Under the pieces are notes generated by a model, which saw nothing but the letters and a program-made list of their open reading frames with translations, had not been told where the DNA came from and searched no databases. Of a stretch of DNA of 59,995 nt, positions 15,250-26,033 are shown in pieces (the stretch's first letter is position 1; each line of letters starts with the position of its first letter). This DNA comes from Desulfarculus sp. (GTDB lineage: Bacteria > Desulfobacterota > Desulfarculia > Desulfarculales > Desulfarculaceae). The position numbers and the translations under genes were made by a program. The stretch covers positions 1-59,995 of the forward strand of contig JACRDC010000078.1 in assembly GCA_016218705.1 (NCBI GenBank), written 5' to 3'.

Positions 15250-16151
15250 GCCGCCTCCCGGGCCAGCCGCACCACCACCCGGCGCTCGGAATCCAGGTCA
15301 ATAATCAAGGCCCGCTCCAACTCGCCGCGCTGCTTCAAGTCCGCGCAGACCTTCTCCAGACGGGGCCAGGCCGTGTCGAAGCCCGCAAAGCCCAGGCGCA
15401 CCGTGGCCGGCAGATCACTGAAGACCACCGACAGCCCCCAGACCCTATCCAGGTGCACCTCGCTCAGGCGGCCGGCCCCGTCCGGCGCTCCGGCGGGCAT
15501 GGTCTCCAACAGCCGGCGCGCGGCCAGCATCAGCTCGCTTATCTCCTCGTCGGGCTCCAGGATGTCGGCCTTGCTCAGGCCGGTGATGACCGGCAAATCC
15601 ACGGTCTCCAGGGAGCGCACCGGCGCGAATGGCCGCATGCCGTGGTCCAGCATGTGTATGCGCCCCTCCACCACGGCCTGCACGTAGGGCCGGCGCTCCA
15701 CCACCTCTATGCGGATGGTGTCGGGCCATGACCGTTGCACGCTGGCCCGCTCCACCAGGGGCAGGCTGTTCAAGCCGGCCAGGACCTTGCCCATGGGCAG
15801 GGTCAAGAGGCTGCTGTGGGCCCCCACCCCGGCGGCCTGCAAGATCTCCAGCGCCGTGAGGTTGACGTTGCCCTGTATCTCGGCCTGGCGCACGGCGAAG
15901 GTGCCGCCCTGGGCCAGGGCCACGTAGGTGCCCAAAAGCAGGGCGGCGCTGAGGCCCATGACCCCGCCCAGGGCCAGGCCGGCTTGCAGGGCCAGGCCCA
16001 GGAAGGCCCGCAGCCGCCGGTAGAGCTCGGTGCGCACCCGCCGCTCCTTGGGGCGGTTGACCTGCTGGCGCCCCAGGCGGGGGCCCACGTCCCGGGCCGC
16101 GGTGGGCCGGGCCAGGGGCTTGAGGCCTCCGGGGCGCGAAAGCCTAAACAT
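15246..16151 (-). CDS. ftsQ: Cell division protein FtsQ
   Basis: The 301-residue protein has a basic cytoplasmic tail, one transmembrane helix (about 52-80, ending LLLGTYVALAQ) and a periplasmic POTRA domain starting FAVRQAEIQGN, then an FtsQ beta domain (SWPDTIRIEVVERRPYVQAV). It links the cytoplasmic ring to the septal synthase FtsW-FtsI through FtsL/FtsB. It overlaps murB by 8 nt and ftsA by 4 nt. Confidence 0.92.
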   Translation of the reverse strand: MFRLSRPGGLKPLARPTAARDVGPRLGRQQVNRPKERRVRTELYRRLRAFLGLALQAGLALGGVMGLSAALLLGTYVALAQGGTFAVRQAEIQGNVNLTALEILQAAGVGAHSSLLTLPMGKVLAGLNSLPLVERASVQRSWPDTIRIEVVERRPYVQAVVEGRIHMLDHGMRPFAPVRSLETVDLPVITGLSKADILEPDEEISELMLAARRLLETMPAGAPDGAGRLSEVHLDRVWGLSVVFSDLPATVRLGFAGFDTAWPRLEKVCADLKQRGELERALIIDLDSERRVVVRLAREAA

Positions 16152-17038
16152 GGCCCACCACCTCCACCTCGGGCTCCAGGTCCACGCCGAAGCGCTCGCG
16201 CACCTTATGGCGCACCTGGTCCATCAACTGAAGCACCTGGGCCGCGCTGGCCCCGCCCTGGTTCTCGATGAAATTGGCGTGGCGGGGGCTTACCACCGCC
16301 GGCCCCACGCTATGGCCCTTGAGCCCGGCGGCCTCGATCAAGCGTCCGGCATGATCGCCGGGCGGGTTCTTGAAGACGCTGCCGGCGGTGCGCCGGTCCA
16401 GGGGCTGACTGGCCCGGCGGCGCTCCAGGACCGCGCGGGTGCGAGCGGCCACGGCCTGGGGATCGCCGGCGCCTAGGCGCAAGGTGGCCATGAGCACCAG
16501 GGCGCCGGCTGGCAGGCCGCCCCGGCGGTAGGCCGGCTTCAGCGCCGCCGCCGGCAGGGTTTGCCGGCTGGCGTCGGGCAGCAGCAAATCCACCTCGGCC
16601 AGCACGTCGCTGATCTGGCCGCCGCTGGCCCCGGCGTTCATGGCGATGGCCCCGCCCACGCTGCCGGGGATGCCGGCGGCCCATTCCAGGCCGCTTAAGC
16701 CCAGCCGGGCGGCCAGCTTAACCGCCGCTGGCAGATGGGCGCCGCCGCCGGCCCGCATGGTCTGGCCCTCGATCTCCACGCGCGCCAGTTCGCCCTTCAG
16801 GCTGAGCATCACCCCGGCAAAGCCCCCGTCGGCCACCAGCAGGTTGGAGCCCCGGCCCAGGGCCTTGACCGGCACGCCGGCCTTGGCCGCGGCCCGCACC
16901 ACCGCCTTGGCCTCGGCGGCGCTGTGCGCGCGGCCATGGCACCAGGCCGGCCCACCGATGCCCCAGGTGGTGTGCCCGGCCAGGGGCTCGCCGAAACGGG
17001 CGCGGCCGCCCAGTATGTGGCGCAGGGCCTGCATGAGT

Positions 17039-17058
<20 letters not shown>
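16144..17058 (-). CDS. murB: UDP-N-acetylenolpyruvoylglucosamine reductase MurB
   Basis: A 304-residue FAD enzyme reducing UDP-GlcNAc-enolpyruvate to UDP-MurNAc. The FAD-binding stretch KALGRGSNLLVADGGFAG is near residues 65-82, and GSVFKNPPG carries the serine that donates the proton. Its length and lack of the extra loop place it with short type II MurB proteins. It overlaps murC by 20 nt and ftsQ by 8 nt. Sited between murC and ftsQ with no ddl gene, as in several deltaproteobacteria. Confidence 0.95.
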
Positions 17059-18426
<1,368 letters not shown>

Positions 18427-18427
<1 letters not shown>

Positions 18428-19530
18428 CAGGCTCCCTCCTTCATCAGGGCCAGGCAGTCGTGGGCGATGTCCTGGGCGGCCCGGGGCCGGCCCAGGGCCT
18501 GGGAGCGCTCCTCCATGGCCGAGAGCAGTTGGGGCCGCTCCATGAACTCGGCGATGAGCGCGGCCACGGTGGCCGCCTTGAGGTCGCGCTGGGGCAGGTG
18601 GCGGCCGGCGCCGGCCTGGGCAAAGGCCAGGGCGTTTTTGGTCTGGTGGTCGCCGGCCGCGAAGGGATAGGGCACGCAGACCGCCGCGCGGCCGCATGCC
18701 ATCAGCTCGGTCAGCGTGCCGGCCCCGGCCCGGCAGATGACCAAATGGGCCAGGCCGTAGAGGCGGCCCATGTCCTGGTAGAAGGCCTGCACGTCGGCGG
18801 TGAAGCCGTGGCGCCCGTAGGCCGCCGCCACCGCTTCCCGCTCTTTCTCGCCGGTCTGGTGGGTGAAGAACAGGCGGTCGCGGCGGGAGTTCAGCATGGG
18901 CAAGGACTCGATGATGGCCTGATTGAGGGCCTGGGCCCCCTGGGAGCCGCCCAGCACCAGGACATTGAAGCGGGAGGACGGGTCGGGGCGCTCTTGGCCG
19001 GCCTGATGGGCGCTGGCCAGAAGCTCGGCGCGCAGGGGGTTGCCGGTAAACATGGCCTTGCCCGCCGGGAAGTGGGGGATGGCTTCCTGGAAGGCCACGA
19101 AGACCCGGCGGGCCAGGCGCCCCAGGAGGCGGTTGGTCAGCCCGGGCAGGGCGTTCTGCTCCTGTACCACCAGGGGCACGCCCATCAGCCGGGCCATGAG
19201 CCCCAGGGCGAAGGCCGCGTAGCCGCCCACGGCCAGCACCAGGGCCGGCCGGCGGCGCTCCACGATGCCCCGGGCGGCCATCAGCGAGGCGGGCAGGCCG
19301 GCCAGGGTCTTGAGCCGCGCCAGCCAGCCGGCGCCCCGCAAGGCCTGGGCCGCGATGGGCTCCAGGTCAAAGCCGGCCTCGCTGAGCACCCGGCTCTCCA
19401 GGGCCTTGCCGGTGCTGACAAAGGCCAGCTCCAGCCCCGGGTCCAGGCCGCGCAAGGCCTGGGCCACGGCCAGGCCGGGGAAGAGATGCCCGCCGGTGCC
19501 GCCGCCGGCTATGAGCATGCCGCCACTCAC
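18427..19530 (-). CDS. murG: Undecaprenyl-PP-MurNAc-pentapeptide GlcNAc transferase MurG
   Basis: This 367-residue GT28 enzyme makes lipid II from lipid I on the cytoplasmic face. GGTGGH occurs at 10-15; LVVQEQNALPGLTNRLL, LVLGGSQGAQALN and the donor-site VICRAGAGTLTEL are present. The GTG start at 19530 is chosen because GTGA overlaps the ftsW stop and GGGGAGG lies 6 nt upstream; an internal ATG four codons later is the alternative. Confidence 0.95.
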
Positions 19531-20672
19531 GCGCGCCTCCCCTGGTGGCCGGCCACCGAGAGCAACAAGCCCACGCAGGCGAAGTTGGTCACGATGGAGG
19601 AGCCGCCGTAGCTCAAGAAGGGCAGGGTCAGGCCCTTGGTGGGCAGCATGCCCATGACCACGGCGGCGTTGACAAAGGCCTGCAGGCCCACGATGAGGGT
19701 GCAGCCCAGGGCCAGGTAGGTGCCGAAGAGGTCGCGGGCGTTCAAGGCCGTCTGCACCCCCCGCCAGACCAGCACCAGGAACAGGGCCAGCACCGTGGCC
19801 AGGCCCCACAGGCCCAGCTCCTCGCCCAAGACGGCCAGGATGAAGTCGGTGTGCGGTTCGGGCAGGTAGAAGAGCTTCTGCTTGGAGCCGCCCAGGCCGG
19901 TGCCCCAGAAACCGCCCGAGCCCAGGGCCAGGAAGCTGTGGATGATCTGGAAGCCGGTGCCGGCCGGGTCCTCCCAAGGATTCAGGAAGGCGAAGACGCG
20001 GTCGCGGCGGTAGGGCACCAGCCACACCAGGCGGTACAACAGGGGCACCGCCGCGGCCAGTATCACCGCCAGGTAGGTGACCCGGGTGCCGGCCACGCCC
20101 AGCATGACCATGGTCAGGCTGAGCAGGGTCAGGCTCATGCCCAGGTCCGGCTCGGCCAGAATGGGCAGCACCAAGGCCCCGGCCACGGCCAGGCAGGGCA
20201 TAAAGACCTTGAACAGGCTCTTGGACTCGGCTTGGTGCTCGGCCAGGTAGCGGGCCAGGAACAGCACCAGGGCCACCTTGGCCAGCTCGGCCGGCTGCAC
20301 CGAGATAATGCCCAGCCTGAGCCAGCGGGCCGCGCCGCCGGCCCGGTGGCCGATACCGGGGATGAGCACCAGCACCAGGGCCAAGAGCACCCCGCCCAGG
20401 GCGTACCACACCCAGCGGCGGTAGCGCTCGTAATCCAGGCTGGCCAGCCAGGTCATGACCCCCAGGCCCACCAGCACGTGGAAGAGCTGGTGCTTGAAGA
20501 AGTGGGCCGAGTCCAGGTAGCGCTTGCCGGCCAAGGCGCTGGAGGAGGAATAGACCATCACCAGGCCGAAGGCGGTGAGCGCCAGGGCGCTGACCAACAG
20601 CCAGGGGTCGCTGATGAGCGGCGCGGCCTTGCTGGAGGCGCCGTTGCCGTTGTTGTTCCAGGCCTCAGCCAC
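19527..20672 (-). CDS. ftsW: SEDS peptidoglycan polymerase FtsW
   Basis: A 381-residue protein with about ten transmembrane helices. SEDS signatures include GGAARWLRLGIISVQPAELAK (given here as RWLRLG and QPAELAK), ILAEPDLGM, and LPFLSYGGSSIVTN near the end. It polymerises septal glycan strands together with FtsI. It overlaps murD by 8 nt and murG by 4 nt. Confidence 0.95.
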   Translation of the reverse strand: MAEAWNNNGNGASSKAAPLISDPWLLVSALALTAFGLVMVYSSSSALAGKRYLDSAHFFKHQLFHVLVGLGVMTWLASLDYERYRRWVWYALGGVLLALVLVLIPGIGHRAGGAARWLRLGIISVQPAELAKVALVLFLARYLAEHQAESKSLFKVFMPCLAVAGALVLPILAEPDLGMSLTLLSLTMVMLGVAGTRVTYLAVILAAAVPLLYRLVWLVPYRRDRVFAFLNPWEDPAGTGFQIIHSFLALGSGGFWGTGLGGSKQKLFYLPEPHTDFILAVLGEELGLWGLATVLALFLVLVWRGVQTALNARDLFGTYLALGCTLIVGLQAFVNAAVVMGMLPTKGLTLPFLSYGGSSIVTNFACVGLLLSVAGHQGRRA

Positions 20673-22011
20673 GGGGGGCCTCCTCGCGCACCAGGGCCTG
20701 GAAGTGGCCGCCGCGCTGGGCGTAGCCCGTGTAGGCGTCGAAGCTGGCGCAGCCCGGCGACAAGAGCACCGCCTGGCCGGGGGCGGCCAGGGCCTTGGCC
20801 CGCCTGACCGCCGCCGGCAAATCGCCCACCACCTCGCTGTTGACCAGGCCCTTTATCTGGCCGTGGATGGACGGCCCGGCCTCGCCGAAGCACAGGGCCG
20901 TGGTCACGGTGGCCAGTTGGGGCTTAAGATCGGCGAAGCGGCCTTCCTTGTCGCGGCCACCCAGGAGGAGCACCGTGGGGCGCATGAGGGCGGTGAGCGC
21001 CGCCTGCACCGCCCCCACGTTGGTGCCCTTGGAGTCGTCGTAGTAGTCCACGCCCGCGATGCTGGCCACCCACTGCACCCGGTGCCCAAGGCCGCCGAAG
21101 CCGTCAATCACCGCCTGCACGGCGGTGGGCGGCGCGCCGCAGGCGCACGAGGCCAGGCTGGCGGCCAGCAGGTTGAGGCGGTTGAAGCCGCCCACCAGCT
21201 TGCTTTTGGCGGCGCCGAGGCCGAGATCGTCCGGCCCGTCCAGGTTGAGCATGAGACCGTCGCCAGCCAGCCAGCCGCCGGGGCGGCGGGGGCCGGCGGC
21301 CCCGTAGGGCCACACCCGGGCCGGGGCCAGGTGGAGGCGCGAGGCCACCTGGGGGTCGTCGGCGCAGAGGATGGCCACGTCGTTCTCGGCCTGCTTGGCC
21401 AGCAGGCGATACTTGCTGCGGGCGTAGTCATCGAAGCTGCCGTAGCGGTCCAGGTGGTCGGGGGTGATGTTGAGTATTACCGCCACCCGGGGCCGCAGCT
21501 CATGGGCGGTGTCGGTCTGGAAGGAGCTGACCTCCAGCACCGCCCAGTCCAGGTCCTGGGGGCCGGCCACCAGCTCGCACAGCGGCGTGCCCAGGTTGCC
21601 TCCACTGAAGACCTTGAGTCCGGCGGCCTCCAGCATCAGCCCCACCAGGGTGGTGACCGTGGTCTTGCCGTTGGTGCCGGTGATCATCACAGCCGGGGCC
21701 TGAAGGAACCGGTAGCCCAGTTCCAGTTCACCCATGACCAGGGCGCCCCGGGCCTGGGCCTGTTGTATCTCGGGCAGGCGGTGATCCACGCCGGGGCTGA
21801 GCACGATGACCCCGGCGCTGGCGAAGTCCTCCTGGCTGTGGCCGCCCAGGCTTAAGCGCGCGCCCATCTCGGCCAGGCCGGCGGCACCTGCCGGCGCCGG
21901 CGCGGTGTCGGTGGCCGTGACCAGGGCGCCGCGCAGCAGGCACAACCTCGCCGCGGCGGCCCCGCTCTTGCCCAGCCCCACCACCAGCACCTTTTGGCCC
22001 TTCAGGTCCAC
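20665..22011 (-). CDS. murD: UDP-N-acetylmuramoylalanine-D-glutamate ligase MurD
   Basis: The 448-residue ligase adds D-Glu. An N-terminal VLVVGLGKSG binds the uridine moiety, GTNGKTTV (112-119) is the ATP loop, and NITPDHLDRY and LLLGGRDK follow. Two nucleotides separate its start from the mraY stop. Confidence 0.96.
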   Translation of the reverse strand: MDLKGQKVLVVGLGKSGAAAARLCLLRGALVTATDTAPAPAGAAGLAEMGARLSLGGHSQEDFASAGVIVLSPGVDHRLPEIQQAQARGALVMGELELGYRFLQAPAVMITGTNGKTTVTTLVGLMLEAAGLKVFSGGNLGTPLCELVAGPQDLDWAVLEVSSFQTDTAHELRPRVAVILNITPDHLDRYGSFDDYARSKYRLLAKQAENDVAILCADDPQVASRLHLAPARVWPYGAAGPRRPGGWLAGDGLMLNLDGPDDLGLGAAKSKLVGGFNRLNLLAASLASCACGAPPTAVQAVIDGFGGLGHRVQWVASIAGVDYYDDSKGTNVGAVQAALTALMRPTVLLLGGRDKEGRFADLKPQLATVTTALCFGEAGPSIHGQIKGLVNSEVVGDLPAAVRRAKALAAPGQAVLLSPGCASFDAYTGYAQRGGHFQALVREEAPRG

Positions 22012-22013
22012 CG

Positions 22014-23096
22014 CTACCTCAGCTTCAGAGTGGAGAAAGCCAACAGCGCCAGGATCACGGCGATGATCCAGAAGCGCACGATCACCTTGGGCTCGGCCCA
22101 GCCCTTCAACTCAAAGTGGTGGTGCAGGGGCGCCATGCGGAAGATGCGCCGGCCATGGGTGGCCTTGAAGTAGCCCACCTGCATGATGACCGACAGCGCC
22201 TCCACCACGAAGATGCCGCCCACCACCACCAGGAGTATCTCGTGCTTGGTGGCCAGGGCCACCACGCCCAGCGCGCCGCCCAGGCTCAAGGAGCCGGTGT
22301 CGCCCATGAAGACCTGGGCGGGGTAGGCGTTGTACCACAGGAAGCCCATCACCGCCCCGGCGATGGCCCCGCAGAACACGGTCAGCTCACCCACGCCGGC
22401 CACGTGGAAGATTTGCAGATAGGCCGCGGTTTTTATGTTGCCGGCCAGGTAGGCGAAGATCAGGTAGGTGGCCGAGGCGATGAGCACCGGGCCGGCGGCC
22501 AGGCCGTCCAGGCCGTCGGTGAGGTTGACGGCGTTGCTGGTGCCCACCAGGATGAAGACGGCCAACAGCACGTAGCCCCAGCCCAGGTCCGGGGTGACCA
22601 GCTTGAAGAAGGGCACCGAGAGCTGGGTGTTGTAGCCCGGGTGCAGGTACAGGGCCACGGCCCCCATGAGGCCCACCAGCACCTGCAACAGGAACTTGGC
22701 CCGGGCCGAGAGCCCGCCCTCGTTGCGCTTGGCCACCTTCTTGAGATAGTCGTCGGCAAAGCCGATGGCCCCAAAGCCGAGCGTCACGCCCAGGGCCAGC
22801 CACAGGTAGAAGTTGCGCAGATCGCCCCACAGGAGGGTGGAGACCGTCACCGCGAAAAGGATCAGGGCCCCGCCCATGGTGGGGGTGCCAGCCTTGGCCT
22901 GATGGCTCTGGGGACCAAGCTCGCGGATGTGCTGGCCCATCTGCATCTCTTGCAGCTTGCGGATGAACCAGGGGGCCAGCAAGAGGGCCAGGCTCAGGGC
23001 GGTGAGCGTGGCCCAGATGGTGCGGAAGCTGATGTAGCGGAATACGTTGAAGCCGCCGATGAGGTCCCGCAGGGGGTAGAGCAGGTGGTATAGCAT
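22014..23096 (-). CDS. mraY: Phospho-MurNAc-pentapeptide transferase MraY
   Basis: A 360-residue integral membrane enzyme with about ten helices that makes lipid I from UDP-MurNAc-pentapeptide and undecaprenyl phosphate. Catalytic-site stretches GFADDYLKK (the DDxxK pair), [17 protein letters not shown] and the loop [13 protein letters not shown] are all visible. Its start overlaps the murF stop by one base. Confidence 0.97.
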   Translation of the reverse strand: MLYHLLYPLRDLIGGFNVFRYISFRTIWATLTALSLALLLAPWFIRKLQEMQMGQHIRELGPQSHQAKAGTPTMGGALILFAVTVSTLLWGDLRNFYLWLALGVTLGFGAIGFADDYLKKVAKRNEGGLSARAKFLLQVLVGLMGAVALYLHPGYNTQLSVPFFKLVTPDLGWGYVLLAVFILVGTSNAVNLTDGLDGLAAGPVLIASATYLIFAYLAGNIKTAAYLQIFHVAGVGELTVFCGAIAGAVMGFLWYNAYPAQVFMGDTGSLSLGGALGVVALATKHEILLVVVGGIFVVEALSVIMQVGYFKATHGRRIFRMAPLHHHFELKGWAEPKVIVRFWIIAVILALLAFSTLKLR

Positions 23097-24490
23097 CAGG
23101 CCACCTCCCCCGTGGTCAGGGCCTTGACCACCCGCTCCATGCCCATGGAGCGCGAGCCCTTGACCAACACCACCTCGTCCTCTTCCAGAAGCTCCTGGGC
23201 GGCCTCGACCAGTTCGGCCAGGCTGGCGAAGGCCAGGGCCGCCTGGGGCGCTAGGCCCGCCTCCACGGCCCCCGCCGCCACCTGCCGGGCCTGCTGGCCC
23301 AGGGACAGCAGCAGGCGGCAGCCGGCCTCCACGGCCTGGTGGCCGGCCTCAAAGTGCAGCTTGGGCGAGGTGGGCCCCAGCTCCAGCATGTCGCCCAGGA
23401 TGAGGGCGCGGCCCCGTGCCCCGGCGATGTCCTTGAGCGCCATGAGTCCGGCGGCCAGGGAGGCGGGGTTGGCGTTGTAGGTGTCGTCCAGCACCCAGAA
23501 CCCGAAGAAGCCGCGCTTCAGTTGCAGGCGGCCCTTCACCGGCGCGAAGGCCTCCAGGCCGGCCAGGATGGCCCCCGGCCCCTGGCCCAGGGCGTGGGCC
23601 GTGGCGGCGGCGGCGCATGCGTTGAGGGCGTTGTGGCGCCCCGGCGCGGCCAGGCGCACGCGCAGGGGCTCCTCGCCGGGCAGATACAAGGTGAAGGCCA
23701 GGCGCGAGCCCAGGGCCGAGACGTCGGCCAGGCGCACCTGGGCCTTGGGGTGGGCGCCGAAGGTCAGCACCCGGCAGGAAAGCTTCTTGGCCCAGGGCGA
23801 GAGCAAGGGGTCGTCCAGGTTGACCACCGCCGTGGCCGCGCTGTCCAGGCCCCGGAACAGCTCGGTCTTGGCCAGGGCCACGGCCTTCAGGGAGCCCATG
23901 GGACCCAGGTGGGCCGGACCCACGTTGGTGATGACCCCCACCTCGGGCGCGGCGATCTGGGTGAGCCGGGCTATCTCGCCCGGGGCGTTCATGCCCATCT
24001 CCAGCACGCAGGCGCTGTGGCCCTCATTCATTTGCAGCACCGTCAAGGGCAGGCCGATGAGGTTGTTCAGGTTGCCCTGGGTCTTGAGCACCCGGTGCCT
24101 CTGCTCCAGGATGCCGGCCAGCATCTCCTTGGTGCTGGTCTTGCCGTTGCTGCCGGTAATGGCCGCCACCAGGGCCGACTGCTCGCGCCGCCAGGCCGCG
24201 GCCAAATCGCCCAGGGCCTTGAGGGTATCGGGCACCCGCAACAGGCAGGCCTCGGTCAGGTTGGGCAGGCTGAAGCCCTGGCGCACCAGGGCGCCGGCGG
24301 CGCCGGCATCGAGGGCCTTAAGCACGTAGTCGTGGCCATCAAAGTTGGGGCCGGCCAGGGCCACGAAGAGCTGGCCCTCGGCGATGGCGCGGCTGTCGGT
24401 GCTCACGCCGGCAAAGGGCTCCAAGGGGGCCAGCCCCGCCAGGGCGGCTCCCGTGGCCTCTTGCACGAACATGGCGTCCAGGCTAGGCAT
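23096..24490 (-). CDS. murF: UDP-MurNAc-tripeptide-D-Ala-D-Ala ligase MurF
   Basis: The 464-residue ligase finishes the cytoplasmic precursor by adding D-Ala-D-Ala. STDSR binds UDP-MurNAc, GSNGKTST (113-120) is the ATP loop, and [11 protein letters not shown] and [10 protein letters not shown] are family motifs. It overlaps murE by 8 nt. No ddl gene (D-Ala-D-Ala ligase) is present in this cluster. Confidence 0.96.
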   Translation of the reverse strand: MPSLDAMFVQEATGAALAGLAPLEPFAGVSTDSRAIAEGQLFVALAGPNFDGHDYVLKALDAGAAGALVRQGFSLPNLTEACLLRVPDTLKALGDLAAAWRREQSALVAAITGSNGKTSTKEMLAGILEQRHRVLKTQGNLNNLIGLPLTVLQMNEGHSACVLEMGMNAPGEIARLTQIAAPEVGVITNVGPAHLGPMGSLKAVALAKTELFRGLDSAATAVVNLDDPLLSPWAKKLSCRVLTFGAHPKAQVRLADVSALGSRLAFTLYLPGEEPLRVRLAAPGRHNALNACAAAATAHALGQGPGAILAGLEAFAPVKGRLQLKRGFFGFWVLDDTYNANPASLAAGLMALKDIAGARGRALILGDMLELGPTSPKLHFEAGHQAVEAGCRLLLSLGQQARQVAAGAVEAGLAPQAALAFASLAELVEAAQELLEEDEVVLVKGSRSMGMERVVKALTTGEVA

Positions 24491-26033
24491 GGCGCGCCCC
24501 CTGGCGAGTGGCCCGCTGGGCCAGGGCCTGGGCGGCCTGCTCGCGGTCGTCGAAGTGGCGCTTGACGCCGGCGATCTCCTGGTAGTCCTCGTGCCCCTTG
24601 CCGGCGATCAGCACCACGTCGCCGGCCTGGGCGGCGATGATGGCCTTCTCGATGGCCTGGGCGCGGTCGGGCTCTTGCACATGGGCCGGCGCCTGGGCGC
24701 CGTCCAGACCGGTGGCTGGGCGGCTGCCGGCCTCGATGAGCCCCGGCTCGATCATGGCCATGATGGCCAGGGGGTCCTCGGAGCGGGGGTTGTCGCTGGT
24801 CAGCACCACCAGGTCGGCCAAGCGCCCCACGGCGGCGCCCATGAGGGGGCGCTTGCCCTGGTCGCGATTCCCACCGGCCCCGAAGACGCAGAAGAGACGG
24901 CCCGAGGTCAGGGGGCGCAGGGTGCTTAAGGCCTGGGTCAAGGCGTCGTCACTGTGGGCGTAGTCCACGAAGACCGCCGGCGAGCCAGCCGGGCCGGGCA
25001 CCCGCTGCAAGCGCCCCGGCACCCCCTCCAGGGAGGCCAGGCCGGCGGCCACCTCGGATTCCTTGAGGCCCAGCGAAAGACCCAGGGCGGCGGCGGCCAG
25101 CAGGTTTTGCAGGTTGTAGCGCCCCACCAGGGGGGTGACGGCCAGGAACTCGCCCCCTGGCCAGACCACCCGGCACAGGCCGCCGTCCAGGCCCAGGTTG
25201 ACGTCCAGGCCGCGCACCATGGCCGCTGGATTTTCCAGGCCGTAGGTCCAGGTCTCCAGGCCCAGGGAGCGGCACAGCTCGGTCAACTCGGCGCCGTGAG
25301 CGTCGTCCAGGCAGACCACGGCCTTGGGGTCCTTGCCCTGGGCGCGGCCCGAGGGCAACAGCTCGTTGAAGAGCCGGCGCTTGGCCGCGAAGTAGGTGGT
25401 GAGGTCGCCGTGGTAGTCCAGGTGGTCGCGGGAAAGATTGGTGAACAGGGCGGCGTCGAAGGCGATGCCGTCGGCGCGGCGCTGGTCCAGGGCGTGGCTA
25501 CTGACCTCCATGACCGCCTGCCCCACCCCGGCCTCCAGCATGGCGGCCAGCAGGCCTTGCAGCTCATAAGGCTCGGGCGTGGTTATGTGGGCCGGCTGGC
25601 GTTGATCGGCGTAACGCACCTCCACGGTGCCGATCACCCCCACCGGCCCCCGCTGGGCCAGCACCGCCTCGATCAGATAGCTGGTGGTGGTCTTGCCGTT
25701 GGTGCCGGTTATGCCCACCAGGGTCATCTGGCGCGAGGGCTGGCCGAACCAGGCCGCGCACATCAGGGCCCAGGCCCGGCGCGAATCGGGCACCACGATC
25801 TGGCACAGTTCCAGCGCGGGGTCGGGGCGCTCCACCAGGGCGGCGGCGGCCCCGGCGGCGGCGGCCTTGGCCAGATAGGCGTGGCCGTCGGCGGCCTGGC
25901 CCTTGAGCGCGGCGAAGAGCCAGCCCGGCGCCACCTGGCGCGAGTCATTGGTCAGGCCGGCGATCTCGGCGGGCGCGGGCGCGCCGGTCAACTGGTGGGC
26001 CTCCAGGGCCTTTAGCAACTGCCCAAGCCGCAT
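24483..26033 (-). CDS. murE: UDP-MurNAc-dipeptide-meso-diaminopimelate ligase MurE
   Basis: The product has 516 residues. GTNGKTTT (110-117) is the ATP loop and ITTPEP and EVSSHAL are core motifs. The amino-acid specificity motif reads DNPR (in TSDNPRSEDP), which selects meso-diaminopimelate over lysine and so predicts a Gram-negative-type stem peptide. ATG 26033 overlaps the ftsI TGA (TGATG); a longer open frame upstream lies inside ftsI and is ignored. Confidence 0.96.
   Translation of the reverse strand: MRLGQLLKALEAHQLTGAPAPAEIAGLTNDSRQVAPGWLFAALKGQAADGHAYLAKAAAAGAAAALVERPDPALELCQIVVPDSRRAWALMCAAWFGQPSRQMTLVGITGTNGKTTTSYLIEAVLAQRGPVGVIGTVEVRYADQRQPAHITTPEPYELQGLLAAMLEAGVGQAVMEVSSHALDQRRADGIAFDAALFTNLSRDHLDYHGDLTTYFAAKRRLFNELLPSGRAQGKDPKAVVCLDDAHGAELTELCRSLGLETWTYGLENPAAMVRGLDVNLGLDGGLCRVVWPGGEFLAVTPLVGRYNLQNLLAAAALGLSLGLKESEVAAGLASLEGVPGRLQRVPGPAGSPAVFVDYAHSDDALTQALSTLRPLTSGRLFCVFGAGGNRDQGKRPLMGAAVGRLADLVVLTSDNPRSEDPLAIMAMIEPGLIEAGSRPATGLDGAQAPAHVQEPDRAQAIEKAIIAAQAGDVVLIAGKGHEDYQEIAGVKRHFDDREQAAQALAQRATRQGARHA

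Noticed and set aside
12889-15687. Very long plus-strand open frame (over 900 codons) across ftsZ, ftsA and ftsQ
   Set aside because: It is antisense to strongly conserved division genes; GC-rich codon use keeps opposite frames open. Its translation shows no domain.
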